DNA of 39,424 nt from Euzebyales bacterium (GCA_035461305.1 DATHVN010000185.1:1-39424); one strand, 5' to 3'; numbered from the stretch's first letter, positions 31,008-39,191 are shown. The notes: generated by a model not told the origin, from the sequence alone. Program-made: numbers and translations.

Positions 31008-31910
31008 TCACGCCTGCTCCGTGGTATCGGCTGAACGCACTGAGGTGACGCGCTGCTCGTCGTGCTCGCCGGGTTCGGCGTCGCTGCCAGGGTCGGGGAA
31101 CCACGTCGGCTTGGACGAGATCCAGAACAACGACAGGATCATCGCCACCGCCATCAGCGCCACGAACCCGGAGGCGAACACGGGATTGAGCTCGACCAGC
31201 CCCAGCGGCGTGCCCGGCTCGCTGCTGACCTCCTCGAGGAAGGCGCCGATGTCGGCGGCTTCCTCGTCCGGGATGATGTCCTCGCCGAACGCGGGCATCT
31301 GGAAGGGGCCGAGCCTGATCGCTTCGGCGATCGTCGTCGTGTCGTACATGTTGACCGCCGGCGTCCATGCGCCGCCACCGGCCACGCCGCCGGCTCCGGT
31401 TGACCCGTGGCATGCTGCGCAGTTGGCCGCGTACACGGCCTGGCCAGCACCGGCGTCGCCCTCCGGCAGCTCGGTGACGTCGGCCAGGTCGTTGGTGAGG
31501 TCGAACTCCTCGGTCACGTAGGCGACGATCGCCATGCGTTGTGCGTCGTCGAACGCCACCGCGCGCGGCTGGTTGTCGTACGGGTCCCCGGCGGGGGGCA
31601 TACGACCGGTGCGCAGCACCAGATCGACGTAGGACGCAGTGACCTCCGGGCGCCCGGACAGGGCCGGTGCGTTGCGATCGGTGCCGGGCACCGTCGCGCC
31701 GCCGCCGTCGGAGGCGTGGCACTGGGCGCAGGCCTGCGCGTAGAGCTGACCGCCGAGGTCGACGTCGCCCGTGAGGGGCTCCGCCTCCTGGGCGGCGACG
31801 TCGTCGGCCACCCACCACATGGCGACGCCGAGACAGCCGAGGAGCAGTGTGAGCCAGCCGAGGATGTTGCGGACCGATCGAGCAGAGCGTGCACCCATCG
31901 CCCACTGCAT
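31008..31910 (-). CDS. qcrC: Diheme cytochrome c subunit of the bcc complex
   Basis: Passes electrons from the Rieske centre to the oxidase, outside the membrane. The 300-residue product has an N-terminal anchor (about 17-37). Two covalent heme sites follow, C61-A-Q-C-H65 and C164-A-A-C-H168, and a C-terminal span at about 246-264. Two Met-containing loops (GRMPPAG and FQMPAFGED) may give the axial ligands. ATG 31910 is used; ATG 31898 has a somewhat better upstream AAAGGA, so the start is uncertain. Unlike in mycobacteria, the cytochrome oxidase gene ctaE is not directly upstream: a divergent GNAT gene lies there. Confidence 0.95.
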   Translation of the reverse strand: MQWAMGARSARSVRNILGWLTLLLGCLGVAMWWVADDVAAQEAEPLTGDVDLGGQLYAQACAQCHASDGGGATVPGTDRNAPALSGRPEVTASYVDLVLRTGRMPPAGDPYDNQPRAVAFDDAQRMAIVAYVTEEFDLTNDLADVTELPEGDAGAGQAVYAANCAACHGSTGAGGVAGGGAWTPAVNMYDTTTIAEAIRLGPFQMPAFGEDIIPDEEAADIGAFLEEVSSEPGTPLGLVELNPVFASGFVALMAVAMILSLFWISSKPTWFPDPGSDAEPGEHDEQRVTSVRSADTTEQA

Positions 31911-32095
31911 CCTTTGTCCGTCAGAGCCCTGTCTACCAGGGTTCGCTCCCCCACGCAGGAGCGCGCAGGAAGGACGATATGGTTCTCACTGGCGGAGCCG
32001 GTCAACCAGCGTACGAGGAAACCGGGCCCGCGACGTTGCTGCGACACGCGCATGGCGACGATACAACGAGCTGACCGTCGATCAAGGGGCCGGCC

Positions 32096-32653
32096 GTGAC
32101 CGACCAGGAGCTGACCATCCGTGAGGCGCGCGACGATGAGCTCGACATCGTCGCGTCGCTCGTCGTCGATGCCTACAGCGAGTTCGCTGCGCGCATGGCG
32201 CCGGACGCGTGGTCGTCCTTCGCGCAGGACATCGCCAACGTGCGCGGGCGGACGATCGACGCCCAGGTGATCGTCGCGGTCCGCGGTGACCGCATCGTCG
32301 GCACCGTCACGCGCTACCCGGAGTGGCGTGGCGCCCAGCAGGACGCGTCGGCCGTGCGCGTGCTCGCCGTCCCGCCCGACGAGCGGGGCACCGGCGTGGG
32401 CCGGGCTCTCATGGAGCACTGCATCGCGCTGACTCGCGACGAAGGCAAGGACCGCCTGGTGCTGGCGGTCTCGCAGGAGATGGAGGAAGCACGCGACCTC
32501 TACGACCGCCTCGGGTTCCAGCGTGACCCCGGCCTGGATCACGAGCCGGCCCCGGGGGTGCGCTCGACGGGTTACTCGCTCTGGCTGCGGGAGCCGTCGT
32601 CGACGGACTCGTCGAACGGCGCGCCGGACGGTCAGGTCCGCGACCGGTCCTGA
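32096..32653 (+). CDS. GNAT family N-acetyltransferase
   Basis: The 185-residue product begins at GTG 32096 with AAGGGG 6 bases upstream. The GNAT core is clear: LTIREARDDELDIVASLVV, then the acetyl-CoA-binding strand-loop VLAVPPDERGTGVGRALMEH and the C-terminal YDRLGFQRDPG. The substrate is unknown. It is divergent from qcrC, in a 185-base gap. Its 3' end overlaps the end of the convergent AlaX gene by 22 bases. Confidence 0.88.
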   Translation: MTDQELTIREARDDELDIVASLVVDAYSEFAARMAPDAWSSFAQDIANVRGRTIDAQVIVAVRGDRIVGTVTRYPEWRGAQQDASAVRVLAVPPDERGTGVGRALMEHCIALTRDEGKDRLVLAVSQEMEEARDLYDRLGFQRDPGLDHEPAPGVRSTGYSLWLREPSSTDSSNGAPDGQVRDRS

Positions 32654-33405
32654 GCCGCCGACCGGTCCCGTACGGCGATCCGCACGCGCTTGTTGGCGCG
32701 TCCCTTCGACTGCGTACCAGTCACATCCACCGCGCCGACGTCGGCCGTTGTGGCGACGTGTGTGCCACCGTCGGCCTGACGGTCCAGGCCGACGATGTCG
32801 ATGACGCGCAGGGGATCGATGGCCGCCGGGATCAGGTTCGCCTTCGTGCGGATCAGCGCGGGATCGGTGTCGGCGTCGGCGCGGTCCACGAACTCCACGG
32901 CGATGGCGCGGGCTCGCGCGATCTCCTGGTTGATCCGCTGCTCAAGCCGGCGGCCGAGCTCGGCCGACATCTCCGGCAGTTCGAAGTCCAGCCGCCCGGT
33001 GCCCGGCTCCATGTTGCCGCCGGTCACCGCGACGGCGAAGTCGTGCCAGATCACGCCGCACAGGATGTGCAGAGCGGTGTGGGTGCGCATCAGCAGGTGT
33101 CGGCGCTCCCAGTCGATGCGGCCCTCGACCGCGGCGCCGGGATCCGGAAGTGGCTGGTCGGCCGCGATCGCGTGCCAGATCCGCCCGGCCACCCGGCGTG
33201 TGCGGGCGACGTCAGCGGCGCCGTCGTGCCACCGCAGCCTGCCGATGTCGTGGGGCTGGCCGCCGCCGCCCGGATAGAAGGCGGTGCGGTCCAGCGCGAC
33301 GAGCCGCTGGTCGGCATCGACCGCGGCCACGCTCGCCTCGAACGTCTGCACGTAGGCGTCGGTGGCGAACAGTTCGTCGGTCGGTGCGGTGGCGCCTGCG
33401 GTCAT
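32632..33405 (-). CDS. alaX: AlaX-type alanyl-tRNA editing protein with altered zinc site
   Basis: Free-standing homologue of the alanyl-tRNA synthetase editing domain; it removes Ser or Gly from mischarged tRNA-Ala. The 257-residue protein has an N-terminal beta domain with RTAFYPGGGGQPHD, then the zinc motif H109-TAL-H113 and a C-terminal ADGGTHV. In the family the last motif is CGGTHV: here the Cys zinc ligand is D212, while H216 remains. The Asp could still bind zinc, or the activity may be altered. Next to it is a GNAT gene whose end it overlaps. Confidence 0.88.
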   Translation of the reverse strand: MTAGATAPTDELFATDAYVQTFEASVAAVDADQRLVALDRTAFYPGGGGQPHDIGRLRWHDGAADVARTRRVAGRIWHAIAADQPLPDPGAAVEGRIDWERRHLLMRTHTALHILCGVIWHDFAVAVTGGNMEPGTGRLDFELPEMSAELGRRLEQRINQEIARARAIAVEFVDRADADTDPALIRTKANLIPAAIDPLRVIDIVGLDRQADGGTHVATTADVGAVDVTGTQSKGRANKRVRIAVRDRSAAQDRSRT

Positions 33406-33481
33406 GCGGGCAGCGTAGCGTTCTCAGCGAGGCGTCGGGCGGCTCGGGCGGCGGCAGCGGCGACCGACTCCGCCGCGCATG

Positions 33482-34345
33482 TCACTGCAGCGGGTTGCGC
33501 CCCGGCGCCGAGTCGGTCAGGTCGCTGATCTCAGGCCACGACAGGGCGATCTCCTCGACCGATGGCACGTGGTCGAACTGCACACCCCGGGCCTGCATGT
33601 ACGCGATGCGGGCGTAGTGGCCGCCACTGGCGAGCGTGATCACGCCCGTGTCGCTGCACTCCTCGGACGCGAGGTGCACGACGACCGGCGACACATACGC
33701 CGGGTCCAGGTGGAGCCGTGCGTCGTCGGGGATGACGTCGGAGGTCATGCGCGTGTCCGCCAGCGGTGCGACCGCGTTGGCGGTGATGTTGTAGCGGGCG
33801 CCCTCGACGGCGAGGGTGTTGATCAGCCCGACCATGCCCATCTTCGCGGCGCCGTAGTTCGCCTGCCCGAAGTTGCCGAACAGGCCCGATGTCGAGGTCG
33901 TCACGATGACCCGCCCGAACTGCTGCTCACGCATGTGGGGCCACGCCGCGCGCGTCACGCTGAACGCGCCGTACAGATGGACCCGTAGCACAGCGTCCCA
34001 CTGCTCCGCGGTCATCTTGTGGAAGGACTTGTCACGCAGGATGCCGGCATTGTTGACGACGGCGTCGACCTGCCCGAACGCGTTGAGGGCCGTGGCGACC
34101 ACGCGCTTGCCGCCCTCCACGGTGGCGACGTTGTCGTAGTTGGCGACGGCCTCGCCGCCCGCGTCGGTGATCTCGCACACCACGCCGTCGGCCATCTCGG
34201 AGCCGAAGCCAGAGCCGTCGCGTTTGCCGCCCAGATCGTTCACGACCACACGGGCGCCTTCGCGGGCGAACAGCAACGCGTGCTGGCGTCCCAGTCCGCC
34301 GCCTGCACCCGTGATGACGACGACCCTGCCTTTGACTCCAGCCAT
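33482..34345 (-). CDS. Short-chain dehydrogenase/reductase (HSD17B4/FabG-like)
   Basis: A probable NAD(P)-dependent 3-hydroxyacyl-CoA-type dehydrogenase. The 287-residue product has the cofactor motif TGAGGGLGRQHAL and VVNDLGG, an NNAG motif (98-101), the catalytic S151-T-S153 region and Y164xxxK168. The VNDLGG and GSGFGSEMADGVV insertion and the length fit the dehydrogenase domain of peroxisomal multifunctional enzyme type 2, a group found in actinobacterial fatty-acid and sterol catabolism. Its upstream gap has dyads that could bind a TetR-like repressor. The substrate is not determined. Confidence 0.9.
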   Translation of the reverse strand: MAGVKGRVVVITGAGGGLGRQHALLFAREGARVVVNDLGGKRDGSGFGSEMADGVVCEITDAGGEAVANYDNVATVEGGKRVVATALNAFGQVDAVVNNAGILRDKSFHKMTAEQWDAVLRVHLYGAFSVTRAAWPHMREQQFGRVIVTTSTSGLFGNFGQANYGAAKMGMVGLINTLAVEGARYNITANAVAPLADTRMTSDVIPDDARLHLDPAYVSPVVVHLASEECSDTGVITLASGGHYARIAYMQARGVQFDHVPSVEEIALSWPEISDLTDSAPGRNPLQ

Positions 34346-34367
34346 GTGCGCCCCCGATCTCTGGGTT

Positions 34368-34426
34368 ACTTGCTGAGCGAGTGCTAGGCAAACAAAGCAA
34401 GTTTAGCGGAGGTTACGGTACTATGC
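34368..34426. promoter_or_regulatory. Dyads in the divergent promoter region of the dehydrogenase
   Basis: ACTTGCT (about 34368) and AGCAAGT (about 34396) are complements separated by 21 bases, with GAGTGCTAGGCAA between. A second dyad, TACGG and CCGTA around seven bases, lies near 34412-34428. They are candidate repressor sites for the dehydrogenase gene. No regulator gene is adjacent. Confidence 0.35.
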
Positions 34427-34544
34427 CGTACCGATGTCGCGACACCACCAGGCGGCCGGTGCTGCCCCGGCCGTATGGCGGTGTCGGTCCCACTCTTCTC
34501 CATCCGTGCGTGTCGGCTACGCACGCCGGGGCGCTGGCCGGCCC

Positions 34545-34550
34545 TAGACT
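34545..34550 (+). promoter_or_regulatory. -10 element upstream of the 34639 gene
   Basis: TAGACT lies 10 bases before ATG 34561 and about 89 bases before GTG 34639. If the mRNA is leaderless, translation would begin at 34561. No clear -35 was seen. Confidence 0.35.
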
Positions 34551-34638
34551 CCCGTGGCACATGCGCCTCCGCGCGCGTGCGACAGGGAGGATGCGCGGTC
34601 AATGCCTGCGCAACAGCGGCGACGCCTTGGGGGCGGCG

Positions 34639-35190
34639 GTGCGGGACGACGAGCTTCACGTGTTCCTCGGTGACGCGCGTGCCCAGGCCGCGGTCGACAT
34701 GCGCCGCCAGCGCCGCTGGCTGGTCCGGCAGCTCGACGAGGATCGGACCTTCGAGGACGTCTGCGCCCGCGCCATGCGTGAGGGCGCTCCGGTCGACGTG
34801 CTGGTGGCGAGTGGTCGGAGCCACCGTGGGCGCGTCCTCGCTGCGCACAGCGGCCTCGTCGCCGTCGCCGTCGCCGATGGCGGCACGGTATACATCACAG
34901 GGGCGGCCGTCGTCGGCGTCCGCGTCCGCCCGGATGCGACCGCCGCGGATCACCCGCCGGAGACGGTCCCCGGCCACGCGCCGACGACCGCCCCGTCCGC
35001 AGCCGTGGGCGCAACGTTCAGCGACGTCGCGCGCGAGCTCGCCGACGGTCAAGCCTTGGTCGGGGTCGGCACCGTCGACGGTCGGCTGCACCGGGGGCGC
35101 ATCAACGGCGTCGGTCGCGACGTGCTGCGCCTCGACGACGGGATGCACCTTCGCCTGGACATGGTGACCGAGGTGATCGCGGTCACATGA
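34639..35190 (+). CDS. Hypothetical protein beside the Tad-like cluster
   Basis: The start is uncertain. GTG 34639 (183 residues) has weak GGGG upstream; ATG 34561 (leaderless) and ATG 34591 are also in frame. A helical N-terminal part is predicted (QAAVDMRRQRRWLVRQLDEDRTFEDVCARAM). Two similar beta-rich modules follow: VDVLVASGRSHRGRVLAAHSG and ALVGVGTVDGRLHRGRINGVG. Each module has a G-R-x-H-R-G-R motif, so it may be an internal duplication, perhaps RNA-binding or Sm-like. I do not recognise the family. It converges on the HTH gene with 2 bases between. Confidence 0.65.
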   Translation: MRDDELHVFLGDARAQAAVDMRRQRRWLVRQLDEDRTFEDVCARAMREGAPVDVLVASGRSHRGRVLAAHSGLVAVAVADGGTVYITGAAVVGVRVRPDATAADHPPETVPGHAPTTAPSAAVGATFSDVARELADGQALVGVGTVDGRLHRGRINGVGRDVLRLDDGMHLRLDMVTEVIAVT

Positions 35191-35192
35191 GG

Positions 35193-35426
35193 TCAGTCGA
35201 CGTTGGACCGCGCAGGGTCGGGATACAGGTGCTCGAGGGATCCGGGCACGATGCGGCTGCGTTCGATGAACGCGTTGACATCGCGTTCCTGCAGACGGAT
35301 GACGCGCCCGAACTTGTAGGCCGCGATCTCGCCCTCGTCGATCAGGCGGTACAGCGTTCGCGGGGTGATGCCCAGATGGCGGGCCGCCGCCGCCGTGCTA
35401 AGCCAGGTGATTTCTTGTTGCGCCAT
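35193..35426 (-). CDS. BldC-like helix-turn-helix protein (MerR/excisionase fold)
   Basis: The 77-residue protein is little more than a winged HTH: WLSTAAAARHLGITPRTLYR, then IDEGEIAAYKFGRVIRL and DVNAFIERSRI. This is the excisionase/BldC type that controls development in Streptomyces. Start ATG 35426 follows a TATCAT -10-like element, with no ribosome-binding site, so it may be leaderless. It lies between the hypothetical gene and the divergent TadZ/Ssd-like gene and may regulate them. An excisionase role is unlikely, since no integrase or phage gene is nearby. Confidence 0.85.
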   Translation of the reverse strand: MAQQEITWLSTAAAARHLGITPRTLYRLIDEGEIAAYKFGRVIRLQERDVNAFIERSRIVPGSLEHLYPDPARSNVD

Positions 35427-35489
35427 CGCCCGCCATGATACACCGGGGGCCCCGAATTGCACCGCGATGTAGACAACGGTAAGGGTCTG

Positions 35490-36785
35490 ATGCGACAGCG
35501 ACAGACCCTGCTCGGGTTGGTCAGCCGCACCGCCTCGTGGCCGCAACGGCTCGAGGCGTGGTCGACGTCCGCTGCGGTCCCGTTCACCGTCTCCTACTGC
35601 CAGTCCGTCGCCCACCTGCGCGCACGCCTCGAGGAGGGCAGCGCGCACCAGGGCGTCCTGCTCGACGGCGACCTGTCCTTCGTCGATCGCGACCTGCTGA
35701 CCGACGTCATGAGCGCCGGTGGCGTTGCCGTCGTGATCGAGGGCCCTCGCCGCAGACGGCCGTGGGACACACTGGGCGCGGCGGCCGCCCTGCCCGCGGA
35801 CTTCGACCAGCGCCAACTGCTCGACGCGCTACGCGGCGTCCTCGAGCCCGCAGTGCCGGCACGTCTCGAGCACCCGTTGGCGCCGGTCGTGGCCGTCACG
35901 GGACCCGGAGGGACTGGTGCCAGCGTCAGCGCGATCGCGCTGTCGCAGGGCCTGGCGGCAGCGCGCAGGCGCGTGCTCCTGGCGGACTGCTGCCTGCACG
36001 CTGAGCAGGCCATGCTGCACAACGCATATGGCTCGCAGCCTGACATCGTCGACCTCGTCGAGCTGCACGCCGAACGCACGCCGGAGCAGCGCGAGATGCG
36101 CCAGCTTGCCGTCGGCGTCGTCGAACGCGGGTACTACCTGCTGCCGGGCATCGCCCGCGCCCGCCACTGGTCCCGCATCAGGGGCGGATCGCTCGAGGCG
36201 GCGCTGCAATCGGTCCGGGCCGCGTTCGACGTCGTGGTTGCCGACGTCGACGCCGACGTCGAAGGCGAGGCGCAGGGCGGCTCGATAGAGGTCGAGGAGC
36301 GCAACGTCCTGGCGCGGACGGTCCTGGCCCGGGCCGCGGCGGTCATGGTCGTCGGCCAGCCCACGATGAAGGGTGTCTACGCCATGGTCCGCGTGCTGGT
36401 GGAGCTCCTCGAGTTGGGTATCGCCGGCGACCGGGTGCTGCCGGTCATCAACCAGGCGGTGGCGGACAGGACGGTTCGCGCCGATCTGAGCCGCGCCGTG
36501 CGCCACCTGCTGGACGGCGCCGCGGCGGGCGGCGGGGTGCCGTCCGCGGCCGCCGTGGGGCCGGCGCTCTTCGCGCCGCCCGTGTCCCTCGAGGAGCACC
36601 TGCGCGAGCGCGACGCGCTGGATGACGCATGGCCGGCCCTGCTCGCCGGCGCCGTCACCGCGGTGCTCGACCGGGCCCCTGCGGCACCTCGGCCCTACGG
36701 GCCACCCGAGCCCGTTGCGGCGGGATCACTGGGTCATTGGCGCAACGGACCAGGTGCGGACGACCCCACGGGCGCCACCCCGTGA
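35490..36785 (+). CDS. TadZ/CpaE/Ssd-like MinD-family protein with degenerate P-loop
   Basis: The start chosen is ATG 35490, because AAGGG lies 5 bases upstream; it gives 431 residues. An N-terminal receiver-like part (about 1-120: VSYCQSVAHLRARLEEGSAHQ, GVLLDGDLSF) is followed by a MinD/ParA fold. The P-loop reads GPGGTGAS (138-145): Pro replaces the first Lys and Ala the ATP-binding Lys of KGGVGKT, so ATP use is doubtful. LLADCCLHAEQAM and FDVVVADVDAD retain the fold. Such proteins place Flp pilus machines (TadZ) or act in septum site choice (Ssd). The TadA motor that normally follows is missing. Two TadB/TadC-like genes follow instead. Confidence 0.8.
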   Translation: MRQRQTLLGLVSRTASWPQRLEAWSTSAAVPFTVSYCQSVAHLRARLEEGSAHQGVLLDGDLSFVDRDLLTDVMSAGGVAVVIEGPRRRRPWDTLGAAAALPADFDQRQLLDALRGVLEPAVPARLEHPLAPVVAVTGPGGTGASVSAIALSQGLAAARRRVLLADCCLHAEQAMLHNAYGSQPDIVDLVELHAERTPEQREMRQLAVGVVERGYYLLPGIARARHWSRIRGGSLEAALQSVRAAFDVVVADVDADVEGEAQGGSIEVEERNVLARTVLARAAAVMVVGQPTMKGVYAMVRVLVELLELGIAGDRVLPVINQAVADRTVRADLSRAVRHLLDGAAAGGGVPSAAAVGPALFAPPVSLEEHLRERDALDDAWPALLAGAVTAVLDRAPAAPRPYGPPEPVAAGSLGHWRNGPGADDPTGATP

Positions 36786-36801
36786 CGGTCGGGGCTCCGG
36801 C

Positions 36802-37428
36802 ATGATCGCACTCCTCGCGCTGGTGGTCGTCGGCGTCGTGGCGATCACCGACCACCGCCGTCGCACGGGCCCGGTGGCGCCGACCCTGTGGCTGTGGCTG
36901 CTCGCCGAGGTCGAGTCGCACGTCGACGGGACGGCGGTCGATCCCTGTGACGTCGTGGTCGGCGTGTGCCTCCACGGTCCGCCGCCGGTCCGGTGCGCCG
37001 CCGAGGACGCGGTCCGGGCCCATGGCGGTGCGCCACGCGCCGTGCTGCTCGGCGGGCTCTGCGACCGTCTCGCGACCGCTCCGGGCGACAGGTTGTGCGC
37101 GACCGCCGCCGCGGCTGCCGCCGGCGGGGTCGATCCGGCGGCGGCCCTCGCACGGCTGCGGGTCGGCGAGGTTGCGTCAGCCGACGCCACATGCAGGGCG
37201 CGCGGCACGCTGCGCCTCGGCACCGCAGCGTGTTGGCTGCTGTTGAGTCCGCTGGGACTGGTCGGCTCGGGCGTCATCACCGGTGGCGCGGCGTGGGTCG
37301 TCGCGGCTGGTGCCGTCGCCGCGTGGTGGGCCGGTAGTGCGTGGGTCCGCGCCGCCGTGGCCGACGCACGCGTGCTCACGGGCTCGTCGGTCCACGCGCT
37401 CCTCAGCGCCGGGTCCGCGGCGACGTGA
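36802..37428 (+). CDS. TadB-like membrane protein (T2SSF-related)
   Basis: The 208-residue product starts at ATG 36802, 16 bases after the TadZ/Ssd-like stop, with GGGG upstream. A first span is at about 2-16. A central region (about 50-135) contains GVDPAAALARLRVGEVASADAT, resembling the Ala-rich helical module of the GspF/TadB family. Two spans follow at about 138-157 and 162-183. It is shorter than typical TadB (about 280-320). Assignment rests on position and weak pattern, so a TadB-like role is inference. The next gene starts 2 bases after its stop. Confidence 0.55.
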   Translation: MIALLALVVVGVVAITDHRRRTGPVAPTLWLWLLAEVESHVDGTAVDPCDVVVGVCLHGPPPVRCAAEDAVRAHGGAPRAVLLGGLCDRLATAPGDRLCATAAAAAAGGVDPAAALARLRVGEVASADATCRARGTLRLGTAACWLLLSPLGLVGSGVITGGAAWVVAAGAVAAWWAGSAWVRAAVADARVLTGSSVHALLSAGSAAT

Positions 37429-37429
37429 C

Positions 37430-38002
37430 GTGACGCCGCGACGCCCGACGGGCCTGGCCGGGCGGCTCGCGCCGCACGTGCCGCGGCGCTACGACCCGGG
37501 CATCTACGCCTGGTGGCCGCGGCGAGCGGGACGCTGGCCAGGCGTGCGCCGGCGCGTCCTTCCCGGCGGCTGCGGTTCCGCGGTCACGCGTGGCCGACGG
37601 CGCACCGCGCAGCTGGCGCCGATCGTCGAGCGCCTCGCGATGCTGCTCGTCGTCGGCCACGACCTGCGCGCCGCCGTGGAGCACGTGGTCGGCACGGGCC
37701 GTGGGCCGGTCGTAGGTGAGCTCGGACCGATCGCGGCCCAGCTGGCTCGCGGCGTGCCCGCTGCCACGGCCGTGCGGTCGTGGGCGCGGTGGGCGTCCTG
37801 CCCGCACGTCGCGCAGCTCGCCGCCGACCTGCGTGGCTGCGCTGGCGTCGTCGACGCCGCGGACGTGCTCGAGCGGCACGCCCGCCTTCTCCGTCGCCAG
37901 GTGCTCCGCGACCAGCTGCTCACGTTGCGCCAGCGGACCGCCGCCGTCTGGCTCGCGGCCATGGTCACCTGCGTGACGACGGCGGCCGTCGTCGCGACGT
38001 AG
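37430..38002 (+). CDS. TadC-like protein (T2SSF domain)
   Basis: The start is GTG 37430, giving 190 residues. Residues about 60-165 fit a type II secretion F domain: LAPIVERLAMLLVVGHDLRAA (amphipathic helix), then GPVVGELGPIAAQLARGVPAA, AVRSWARW and VLERHARLLRRQVLRDQLL. One span at about 171-189 ends the protein; typical TadC has more spans after the domain. The N-terminal 45 residues are basic. It follows the TadB-like gene with 1 base between, so the three genes form one operon. The inner-membrane platform of a Flp pilus is the nearest known role, but the motor and pilin are absent here. Confidence 0.65.
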   Translation: MTPRRPTGLAGRLAPHVPRRYDPGIYAWWPRRAGRWPGVRRRVLPGGCGSAVTRGRRRTAQLAPIVERLAMLLVVGHDLRAAVEHVVGTGRGPVVGELGPIAAQLARGVPAATAVRSWARWASCPHVAQLAADLRGCAGVVDAADVLERHARLLRRQVLRDQLLTLRQRTAAVWLAAMVTCVTTAAVVAT

Positions 38003-38023
38003 CCCGTTCCGTGGCCGCGGGCG

Positions 38024-38029
38024 TACGAT
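38024..38029 (+). promoter_or_regulatory. -10 element of the dehydrogenase gene
   Basis: TACGAT lies 88 bases before the ATG of the Leu/Val-type dehydrogenase gene, in the 115-base gap after the TadC-like gene. No clear -35 was seen. Confidence 0.35.
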
Positions 38030-38117
38030 CGGCGCAACGCCCCGGGCGGCGATCCCGGCCGCGGCGGTGACCATCGCCGGACGCGATCCGCCCGGCGGCG
38101 AGACGAGGAGCACCATC

Positions 38118-39191
38118 ATGGACGGTCCGTTCGCAAAGTTCGACGGCCACGAACAGGTCGTGTTCGGCAGTGACGCCGAGACTGGCCTGCGCGCCATCAT
38201 CGCAATCCACTCGACGGCCCTGGGACCCAGCCTCGGCGGCACTCGCTTCTACCCCTATCCCGACGAGACGGCAGCGCTGATCGACGTGCTGCGCCTCGCG
38301 AAGGCTATGGCCTACAAGGCCGCCGTAGCCGGCCTGGACCTCGGTGGCGGCAAGGCCGTCATCATCGGCGATCCGGCGCGCGACAAGTCCGAGGCGCTGC
38401 TGCGTGCCTACGGCCGGCTGGTGGAGTCGCTCAACGGCAGGTACGTGACGGCCTGCGACGTCGGCACCTACCCGGCTGACATGGCGATCGTCCGGCGCGA
38501 GACGAGGTGGGCCACGGGTGCCGATCCGGTCGAGGGCGGCTCCGGCGACTCCGGGGTGCTGACCGCCCACGGCACCTTCGAGGGTCTCCAGGCATGCGTC
38601 GAGGAGCTGTGGGGGTCGCCATCCCTGCGGGGCCGGCACGTCGCCATGCAGGGTGTAGGCAAGGTCGGGCGGCGGCTTGCCGCGTCGATCCACGAGGTGG
38701 GTGGCAGGGTGACGGTGGCCGACACGGACGACGACGCGACGACGTGGTGTGCAGAGCACCTCGGCGCCGAGGTCGTCAGCGTCGACAAGATCCACGCTGT
38801 CGACGCCGACGTGTTCAGCCCCAACGCGCTCGGTGCCGTTCTCAACGACGAGACGATCCCCGAGCTGCAGTGCAGCGTCGTGGCCGGTGCCGCCAACAAC
38901 CAGCTCGCGGAGCCACGTCACGCCGACGCCTTGGCAGACGCGGGCGTGCTGTACGCGCCTGACTACGTGATCAACGCCGGTGGCGTGATCCAGGTGGCCG
39001 ACGAGCTGCGTCCGGGTGGCTACTCAGAGCAACGCGCGCGGGCGCGCGTCCGCCAGATCGGCCCCCGGCTGCGGGAGATCTTCGCGATCGCCCGTGCCCA
39101 GAGCATCACGACCGCGGCGGCGGCGGATCACTATGCCGAGCAGCGCATGGCCGACCTCGGCCGTCTGCGCCGCTTCTGGCTGCGCGACTGA
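38118..39191 (+). CDS. Leucine/valine dehydrogenase family protein
   Basis: Oxidatively deaminates a branched-chain amino acid with NAD. ATG 38118 has GAGGAG 7 bases upstream, giving 357 residues, normal for Leu/Val dehydrogenases. The substrate-binding segment GPSLGGTRFYPYPDE and the catalytic Lys region KAMAYKAAVAGLDLGGGKAV (K67 and K79) are present. The Rossmann motif GVGKVG is at 179-184, and FSPNALGAVLND and AGAANNQL follow. Choice among Leu, Val or Phe cannot be made from sequence. It could supply branched 2-oxo acids for branched-chain fatty acids. It is not obviously linked to its Tad-like neighbours. Confidence 0.92.
   Translation: MDGPFAKFDGHEQVVFGSDAETGLRAIIAIHSTALGPSLGGTRFYPYPDETAALIDVLRLAKAMAYKAAVAGLDLGGGKAVIIGDPARDKSEALLRAYGRLVESLNGRYVTACDVGTYPADMAIVRRETRWATGADPVEGGSGDSGVLTAHGTFEGLQACVEELWGSPSLRGRHVAMQGVGKVGRRLAASIHEVGGRVTVADTDDDATTWCAEHLGAEVVSVDKIHAVDADVFSPNALGAVLNDETIPELQCSVVAGAANNQLAEPRHADALADAGVLYAPDYVINAGGVIQVADELRPGGYSEQRARARVRQIGPRLREIFAIARAQSITTAAAADHYAEQRMADLGRLRRFWLRD

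Noticed and set aside
30829-31905. Long minus-strand frame spanning the 36-bp repeats and qcrC
   Set aside because: It is an alternative frame of the true qcrC. The RASRSASGRHTP repeats it would encode arise from the DNA repeat.
34602-34673. Small open frame from ATG 34602 with AGGGAGG upstream
   Set aside because: Only about 23 codons, Arg/Gly-rich and out of frame with the hypothetical gene. Spacing of 12 bases is long.
35193-35816. Longer form of the HTH protein from 35816
   Set aside because: The extension is antisense to the TadZ/Ssd-like gene and has no domain; the HTH starts at ATG 35426.
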